A stretch of DNA of 64,000 nt from Vibrio chagasii. Lineage in GTDB: Bacteria > Pseudomonadota > Gammaproteobacteria > Enterobacterales > Vibrionaceae. Under the pieces are notes generated by a model. The model made no database searches. It was not told where the DNA came from and worked only from the letters and a program-made list of their open reading frames with translations. Shown piece by piece: positions 59,115-64,000 of this stretch (position 1 is its first letter; every line of letters begins with the position of its first letter). The position numbers were made by a program, and so were the translations under genes. The stretch is taken from assembly GCA_041879415.1 (NCBI GenBank), contig CP090851.1:558001-622000 (forward strand), given 5' to 3'.

Positions 59115-59872
59115 ATTCCCACTGTCATTTAGACAAGCTGGATTACCAAGATTTACACACCAGTGTAGAAGATGTCGTTAACAAAGCGAAAGCAGCGAAT
59201 GTTGACCAACTACTTTCTGTGGGTGTGACACTAGATTCGTTTGAAAACATGCTCGAAATGATCGCGCCGTTTGATAACGTTAAAGCGTCTTGTGGCGTTC
59301 ATCCTCTTGATGTTGAAAGTGATTTTAGCTTTGAAAGAATGCGTGAATACGCGAGCAACCCTAAAGTGGTTGCGATAGGTGAAACCGGCTTAGATTACCA
59401 CTATCAACCTGAAACTGCGGAATTGCAGCAACTGCGATTCAAACAGCATGTTGAGCTAGCGGTAGAACTGAACAAGCCTTTGATCATTCACACTCGTAAT
59501 GCGCGTGAAGATACACTTGCGATTCTTCGTGACGGTGGCGCTGAGAAGTGTGGTGGTGTCATCCACTGTTTTACTGAAGATCAGGCGTTTGCTGAAGCGG
59601 CTATGGAATTAGGGTTCTATATTTCAATTTCAGGCATTGTGACCTTTAAGCAAGCAACAGAACTTAAAGAGGTTGTTAAAAACCTACCGTTAGATAGGCT
59701 ACTAATTGAAACGGACTCTCCATACCTGGCGCCAATCCCATATCGTGGGAAGCAGAATCAGCCTGCATATGTAGTTGAGGTGGCAGCCTATATTGCGCAG
59801 TTGAAGGGCATTTCGATGAAAGAGGTTGCTGAACAAACGACCAAAAATTATCAGAAACTTTTTTTGCGATAA
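59105..59872 (+). CDS. ycfH: TatD-family metal-dependent hydrolase YcfH
   Basis: 255 residues from the ATG at 59105, which follows GAGGAAAC; an open frame extends nine codons upstream but lies inside holB. Metal ligands are in the first motif FVDSHCHLDKL, the Glu in AIGETGLDYHY, and the His/Asp residues IIHTRNA, VIHCFTED and LIETDSPYL. TatD-type proteins have DNase or deacylase activity; the exact substrate of YcfH is uncertain. It closes the fab-tmk-holB block. Confidence 0.94.
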   Translation: MFVDSHCHLDKLDYQDLHTSVEDVVNKAKAANVDQLLSVGVTLDSFENMLEMIAPFDNVKASCGVHPLDVESDFSFERMREYASNPKVVAIGETGLDYHYQPETAELQQLRFKQHVELAVELNKPLIIHTRNAREDTLAILRDGGAEKCGGVIHCFTEDQAFAEAAMELGFYISISGIVTFKQATELKEVVKNLPLDRLLIETDSPYLAPIPYRGKQNQPAYVVEVAAYIAQLKGISMKEVAEQTTKNYQKLFLR

Positions 59873-59890
59873 AAAATGAACTAAACAAAT

Positions 59891-59915
59891 AAAAGGGAGC
59901 GAAAGCTCCCTTTTT
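59891..59915 (+). terminator. Terminator after ycfH
   Basis: AAAAGGGAGC-GAAA-GCTCCCTTTTT with a GNRA tetraloop. Confidence 0.94.
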
Positions 59916-60316
59916 GTGTTTTTGATCACCAAAAATACGTTTTTTTTTAATGTTTACGAATTATGTTGAACTTGGGAGCGTGAATTATAACATTTGTAAT
60001 TTTGTTACTAAAAATAACATTCACTCTTATTTTATTTACCCAGTAAAATAATAATGGCTTTCAAAAATATCATTTAATATCAAAGGTTTATTTTATTGTA
60101 AACCATTGCATTTCTAAATTTGACATGTGATCCAAGACGTGTTTTGAAACTAAATTTCGTAAGTCACTAGAAAGTTAGTTCTGCATCAATATATATTTAG
60201 CGGCAGAAAATATAATGCAATACATGGTTACATTTTCACTGGGTGCTAACATATAGGCTACGGGGGTGTGCCGTTAGAACCCATATAATTATTTTATCTT
60301 TATCAGGAGCATAAAC
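59916..60316 (+). other. ptsG upstream region and leader
   Basis: About 400 AT-rich bases with no gene. CATGTGATCCAAGACGTG near 60125 carries a CRP-like TGTGA half but no symmetric second half, so a CRP site is possible at best. GGGGGTGTGCC...AACCCAT near 60263 and AGGAGC before the start are the only other visible signals; the AGGAGC is the ribosome-binding site. Confidence 0.45.
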
Positions 60317-61747
60317 ATGTTTAAGAACCTTTTTGCTAGCCTGCAAAAAGTTGGTAAGTCTCTGATGCTTCCAGTATCAGTTTTACCAGTTGCGGGTATT
60401 TTGCTAGGTGTCGGTGCAGCAGATCTTCCTTTCATTCCAGAAATTGTTTCAAACCTAATGGAACAAGCTGGTGGTTCAGTATTTGGTCAAATGGCACTAC
60501 TGTTCGCAGTAGGTGTTGCACTTGGCTTTACTAACAACGATGGTGTTGCTGGTCTAGCAGCAATCGTTGGTTACGGCATCATGACTGCTACACTAGGCGT
60601 AATGGCTGGTGTAATGGGCGTTGATAAAATCGATACTGGTGTACTAGGTGGTATCCTAGTCGGTGGTGTTGCTGCTTGGGCATTCAACCGTTTCTTCCGT
60701 ATTCAACTTCCTGAGTACCTTGGCTTCTTCGCTGGTAAGCGTGCTGTGCCAATCATCACAGGTTTCTCTGCGATCGGTCTAGCAATCCTACTATCTGTAG
60801 TATGGCCACCAGTTGGCGGCGCTATCTCTGCGTTCTCTGATTGGGCTGCTCACCAAAACCCACAAGTGGCGTTTGGTATCTACGGTATCGTTGAGCGTTC
60901 TCTAATTCCATTTGGTCTTCACCACGTATGGAACGTACCATTCTTCTTCGAAGCTGGTACTTGTGTAAACGCTGCTGGCGAAACTCAAAACGGTGTTCTT
61001 ACTTGTTACCTAGTTGCTGATGACGCATCTCGTGCAGCGGGCAATGGCTTCGGTCAGCTAGCTGGTGGTTACATGTTCAAGATGTTCGGTCTACCTGCTG
61101 CTGCAATCGCAATTGCACACTCAGCTAAGCCTGAAAACCGCGCTAAAGTAATGGGTATCATGGCTTCTGCTGCGTTAACTTCATTCCTAACAGGTATCAC
61201 TGAGCCAATTGAATTCTCATTCCTATTCGTTGCTCCAGTACTGTACGCAATCCACGCTCTACTAGCTGGTTCTGCTTACGTTCTTGCGAACACTCTAGGT
61301 TTTGTACATGGTACATCTTTCTCACACGGTCTAATCGACTTCCTAGTTCTATCTGGCCACGCGTCTAAGATGGGTCTAATGGTTGTTTGTGGTATTGCTT
61401 ACGCTGCAATCTACTACATCGTATTCCGCACTGTGATTAAAGCTCTAGACCTTAAAACTCCTGGTCGTGAAGACGAGTCAGAAGACGATGCAGTTGCGAC
61501 TGGTTCTGAACTTGCTGGTGAGCTAGTTGCTGCATTCGGCGGTAAAGCTAACATCACTGGTCTTGACGCTTGTATCACTCGTCTACGTGTTGCAGTTGCT
61601 GATACAGCAGTTGTTGACCAAGACAAGCTTAAGAAACTAGGTGCTGCAGGTGTTGTAGTAGTAGCGGGTGGCGTACAAGCTATCTTCGGTACTAAATCTG
61701 ACAACCTGAAAACAGACATGGATGAGTGGATCCGTAACAACGGTTAA
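60317..61747 (+). CDS. ptsG: PTS glucose-specific EIICB component
   Basis: 476 residues. About eight to ten membrane helices form EIIC ([48 protein letters not shown]), and the C-terminal EIIB domain (about 395-476) has the phosphorylated cysteine in [13 protein letters not shown]. Length and order are those of E. coli PtsG. It imports and phosphorylates glucose with EIIA-Crr. Ends before a terminator. Confidence 0.97.
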   Translation: MFKNLFASLQKVGKSLMLPVSVLPVAGILLGVGAADLPFIPEIVSNLMEQAGGSVFGQMALLFAVGVALGFTNNDGVAGLAAIVGYGIMTATLGVMAGVMGVDKIDTGVLGGILVGGVAAWAFNRFFRIQLPEYLGFFAGKRAVPIITGFSAIGLAILLSVVWPPVGGAISAFSDWAAHQNPQVAFGIYGIVERSLIPFGLHHVWNVPFFFEAGTCVNAAGETQNGVLTCYLVADDASRAAGNGFGQLAGGYMFKMFGLPAAAIAIAHSAKPENRAKVMGIMASAALTSFLTGITEPIEFSFLFVAPVLYAIHALLAGSAYVLANTLGFVHGTSFSHGLIDFLVLSGHASKMGLMVVCGIAYAAIYYIVFRTVIKALDLKTPGREDESEDDAVATGSELAGELVAAFGGKANITGLDACITRLRVAVADTAVVDQDKLKKLGAAGVVVVAGGVQAIFGTKSDNLKTDMDEWIRNNG

Positions 61748-61767
61748 TTCACTGATTCGATAAATTG

Positions 61768-61794
61768 AAAGGAGGCCGATTGGCTTCCTTTTTT
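61768..61794 (+). terminator. Terminator of ptsG
   Basis: AAAGGAGGCC-GATT-GGCTTCCTTTTTT with one wobble pair. Confidence 0.9.
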
Positions 61795-61966
61795 GTTTCT
61801 ACTGTTTCATCAAACTTATTCTTTTATCTCTCAGTTATTTACCTTTCATTTGAAACTAATTACCTATAATCATCATCTTTGATGGCCTGCTATCTTTAAC
61901 TTTATGATGACAAATGGTGTTGGTTTTTAATTAACCTACCGCTTTTTGAAACAGTTTGAGAATACT

Positions 61967-62371
61967 ATGAAACATCGTTACTTGATTGGCCTTATGTGCG
62001 GCAGCCTCACCTCTCTTGCTCATGCTTCTGAAGCTCCTGCGTTAGAAGTTGGTTTAGCCGTTGACCAAGATCTGAGTGCCGTTGTTGAGTTTGACCAGAA
62101 ATACCGTGTCACTGTTGGCAATGACGGTGCTGCATTTGATTATATTTGGAAGCGTGGTCAGTTTGAGACAGAAGCGCCGTTAAGCTGGTATGTTGGCGCG
62201 GGTGCATGGGCAGAGTGGAATGACGACTTTGGTTTGCGTTTACCGCTAGGTGTCAAAGTGAACTTCTATGAAGGTTGGAATGCTTACGCACAGCTTCACC
62301 CAGAACTCGATATGTACAAAGGCGTTGAGTTGCAACTAGGTGGTGCTTTGGGCGTGACCTACAAGTTCTAA
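61967..62371 (+). CDS. Small secreted or outer-membrane protein of unknown function
   Basis: 134 residues from the ATG at 61967; a TTG seven codons earlier gives no signal peptide and is rejected. The N-terminus (MKHRYLIGLMCGSLTSLAHA) is a Sec signal with cleavage near AHA/SEA. The mature part is about 110 residues of alternating hydrophobic/polar strands rich in Gly, Trp and Tyr, ending GVTYKF, so it could be a small beta-barrel or a lipid-binding beta protein. I do not recognise a named family. It follows ptsG by about 220 bases on the same strand, after the ptsG terminator. Confidence 0.75.
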   Translation: MKHRYLIGLMCGSLTSLAHASEAPALEVGLAVDQDLSAVVEFDQKYRVTVGNDGAAFDYIWKRGQFETEAPLSWYVGAGAWAEWNDDFGLRLPLGVKVNFYEGWNAYAQLHPELDMYKGVELQLGGALGVTYKF

Positions 62372-62396
62372 GGTTGAACTTCAAACGAGCTACAGT

Positions 62397-62430
62397 AAAA
62401 AGCCAGCGTATCGCTGGCTTTTTAATTTTT
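62397..62430. terminator. Terminator between the two outer-membrane-like genes
   Basis: AAAAAGCCAGCG-TAT-CGCTGGCTTTTT with AATTTTT after it, between convergent genes. Confidence 0.92.
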
Positions 62431-62445
62431 AGCATTTATTGCCAT

Positions 62446-63039
62446 CTAGAAAGTAAAACTTAATCCGATATTAGCTTGGAATTGGTTCATCCAGTCGGTA
62501 TCAAAACGAATAATGCAGTCTTGCCCATTGCTTGGGATGTTACATACACCTGTTGTGTCGTTATCAACCACCGTTCCTAACCAACGAACTTGGGTATTCA
62601 GCACTAAGCGATCGCTCAATTTATATTCTAAGCCGCCAAAGATTGACGTAGAGAAGCCGTATTTATCTTTCGCCCAGTCTACATCGACATATGAGGCGCC
62701 AAGGCCTAAGCCTAGGTATCCAGACAATACCGAGGAAGCCGGGTAGTAAATGCTACTTTGAAAGTGCAGATATTGGATCGAGGAGCTCAGGTTGAGCGTT
62801 TCTAATTCAGAGCTTTGGTTTGAGTAAAAGAAACCAACACGCCCTTTCTCAAGTGGTGTCTCAATCGCAAAGGTGTAGTTTTCAGATCCTTTCATGTCAT
62901 AGGTTTTGCCATCTTGATCTTCGACACTACCACCGCCGGTATAACCAACCATCGGAGTAATAATGATCTCCGGTGAGGCATAAACACTCGAAGCCGACAG
63001 AAGCGCAACTAACATCGTCATATTTACTTTGTTATTCAT
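62446..63039 (-). CDS. Outer-membrane beta-barrel-like protein
   Basis: 197 residues from the ATG at 63039, with AAGGA upstream; the open frame's earlier start six codons up is not needed. Signal peptide MNNKVNMTMLVALLSASSVYA with cleavage before SPEI. The mature part has repeated amphipathic strands (IIITPMVGYTGGG, YTFAIETPLEKGRVGFFYSN, LSGYLGLGLGASYVDVDWA, DRLVLNTQVRWLG) and a terminal phenylalanine strand FQANIGLSFTF, the outer-membrane assembly signal. Two cysteines (GVCN, QDC) could form a loop disulfide. No named family identified. Confidence 0.82.
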   Translation of the reverse strand: MNNKVNMTMLVALLSASSVYASPEIIITPMVGYTGGGSVEDQDGKTYDMKGSENYTFAIETPLEKGRVGFFYSNQSSELETLNLSSSIQYLHFQSSIYYPASSVLSGYLGLGLGASYVDVDWAKDKYGFSTSIFGGLEYKLSDRLVLNTQVRWLGTVVDNDTTGVCNIPSNGQDCIIRFDTDWMNQFQANIGLSFTF

Positions 63040-63184
63040 GAGTATATCCTTATCCATACACCTACTAATTGTGATGGTTACATCAATATCGTGCGACTAA
63101 TTTCGACGATTCTTGAAGATACTTCACACACCTGATAGTACTTAAATAGAGACTCGACAAATTAATAATAAGCCAGAGGTGTCT

Positions 63185-63274
63185 ATGGAACATAATCTGA
63201 AAAATGCCCTACAAATTACAGCGTTTATTTACTTCGTCATTCTTTCATTTGGCTTTATTGCGATTGGTAGTTAA
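63185..63274 (+). CDS. 29-residue membrane peptide (YnhF-like?)
   Basis: A short frame with AGAGGTG in front and the protein MEHNLKNALQITAFIYFVIL followed by SFGFIAIGS. One predicted membrane helix fills residues 8-27. Its length and ME(H)xLKxAL start resemble the YnhF family of small membrane proteins, but identity is a guess. It lies between the barrel gene and the lipase gene, with 41 bases to the latter. Confidence 0.55.
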   Translation: MEHNLKNALQITAFIYFVILSFGFIAIGS

Positions 63275-63315
63275 TACCATTTATTGCGAGGCTGAGTTTC
63301 TATACTCAGGGAATA

Positions 63316-64000
63316 ATGAATAGTGGGATTGTAACCAATATTGATACAGCGATAGACTTAGATTATTACGCTAAGTTTATTGCTGGTAAAACAGCACTGG
63401 TCGCTCAAGGTGGCGGGCAGAGAAGTATTTTTACCTCAGGCGTTCTAGACGCTTTTCTCCTTTCTAATTTTGACCCTTTCGATGAGTTTTTCGGTACCTC
63501 GGCAGGTGCGCTTAACTTATGTGCCTATTTGTGCCGTGATAAGGGCTTAGGGCGTTCTTTTGTCCTTGACCTGACCACGTCTCCAGAGTTCTTTAATCTG
63601 TTCTCTTACATACGGCACAGGAAGAATTTAGGGCTTGAGTGGGCCTTAGAGCAAATCATGGCTTACCCTTATAAGCTCGATCTTGATTTAGGGCGGCAAA
63701 CCTTAGGTGAACGCCACTTCTATGCGGCGGTAACGGATTCTAAAGATCTACGAGATCACTACTTTCCTCTGCTGGGAGACGATTGGTACAAGGTGATGAT
63801 TGCGACTTGTGCCATCCCTCGCTTGTACAATGACGAGATCTTGATTGGTGATAGCGCTTATGTAGATGGCGGTGTGTCTGCTTCTATTCCCGTTCAAGAA
63901 GCGTGGCGTAGGCAAGCTCGTTCTATTGTCGTGATTCGTACTGAGCCAGTAACGGATGAAGAGGGGAGACCGCTAGTTCAAGCGCCACAGCAGCAACCGA
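63316..64000 (+). CDS. Patatin-like phospholipase family protein (YjjU-like), partial
   Basis: Starts MNSGIVTNIDTAIDLDYYAK at 63316 with AGGG in front and runs off the right edge after about 228 codons. The oxyanion-hole motif is ALVAQGGGQRSIFTSGVLDAF, the nucleophile serine is in FFGTSAGALN, and the aspartate motif is SAYVDGGVSASIPVQEA, giving a complete Ser-Asp dyad. The pattern is closest to E. coli YjjU. The family hydrolyses acyl esters; the natural substrate is not known. Confidence 0.9.
   Translation, partial: MNSGIVTNIDTAIDLDYYAKFIAGKTALVAQGGGQRSIFTSGVLDAFLLSNFDPFDEFFGTSAGALNLCAYLCRDKGLGRSFVLDLTTSPEFFNLFSYIRHRKNLGLEWALEQIMAYPYKLDLDLGRQTLGERHFYAAVTDSKDLRDHYFPLLGDDWYKVMIATCAIPRLYNDEILIGDSAYVDGGVSASIPVQEAWRRQARSIVVIRTEPVTDEEGRPLVQAPQQQP

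Noticed and set aside
60120..60140. CRP site upstream of ptsG
   Set aside because: Only one TGTGA half is present with no symmetric partner, so it is mentioned but not listed as a feature.
1..64000. CRISPR array, prophage, integron cassette array or toxin-antitoxin pair
   Set aside because: No regularly spaced direct repeats, phage structural genes, attC-like series or small paired toxin-antitoxin ORFs were seen.

Overview
The window is chromosomal DNA of a marine gammaproteobacterium of the genus Vibrio, most likely close to the Splendidus clade. The evidence is a luxO-luxU phosphorelay pair with a divergent Qrr small RNA beside uvrB, a FadR of 279 residues carrying the Vibrio-type insertion, an nhaB/fadR divergent pair, and the order rne / rluC / maf / yceD-rpmF-plsX-fabHDG-acpP-fabF-pabC-mltG-tmk-holB-ycfH-ptsG. 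The genus call is firm; the clade call is a guess from general appearance. Almost everything is conserved core genome with intact genes. I see no prophage, CRISPR array, toxin-antitoxin pair or complete insertion sequence.

Layout. 1-2.1 kb: start of the rsx electron-transport operon (minus strand), then a gene-poor stretch ending in three degenerate tandem units and a tRNA-Asn. 2.6-6.7 kb: uvrB, qrr1 (minus strand), luxO and luxU, the quorum-sensing output switch. 6.8-10.8 kb: yvcK on the minus strand, then the molybdopterin operon moaABCDE behind a probable Moco riboswitch. 11.4-17.0 kb: oligopeptide ABC importer oppABCDF. 17.2-19.2 kb: glutathionyl-hydroquinone reductase and a membrane GGDEF protein, tail to tail. 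19.3-22.8 kb: ackA-pta (minus). 23.1-29.6 kb: yfbV, a stand-alone substrate-binding protein, a second GGDEF protein with a periplasmic sensor, dusC, an isolated type IV pilin-like gene, a SEC-C protein and dsbB. 29.7-36 kb: nhaB, fadR, a short TA-flanked inverted-repeat element, a DUF1456 gene and metG. 36.1-43.3 kb: apbC, udk, an AsmA-family gene, btuR, a low-molecular-weight tyrosine phosphatase and a SulP transporter. 43.6-49.2 kb: rne with a long leader, rluC and maf. 49.3-59.9 kb: the yceD-rpmF-fatty-acid-synthesis cluster running on to ycfH. 60.3-64 kb: ptsG, two small outer-membrane-like proteins, a 29-codon membrane peptide and the start of a patatin-like lipase.

How the genes work together. 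LuxO-LuxU feeds Qrr1, setting the quorum state. Pta-AckA, FadR, the fab cluster, PlsX and PtsG form a carbon and lipid axis around acetyl-CoA. MoaA-E make molybdopterin, and ApbC carries Fe-S clusters. Two GGDEF proteins add cyclic di-GMP input.

The least explained part is 1.67-2.03 kb. Three units, each made of a short hairpin flanked by fixed sequence followed by a terminator-like hairpin, sit directly downstream of tRNA-Asn. The short hairpin changes sequence between units while keeping its pairing, which suggests a selected RNA structure or a decayed tRNA array. Secondary points of interest are the orphan binding protein beside a sensor GGDEF protein, the isolated pilin, the TA-flanked element, and two copies of a dispersed inverted-end repeat.
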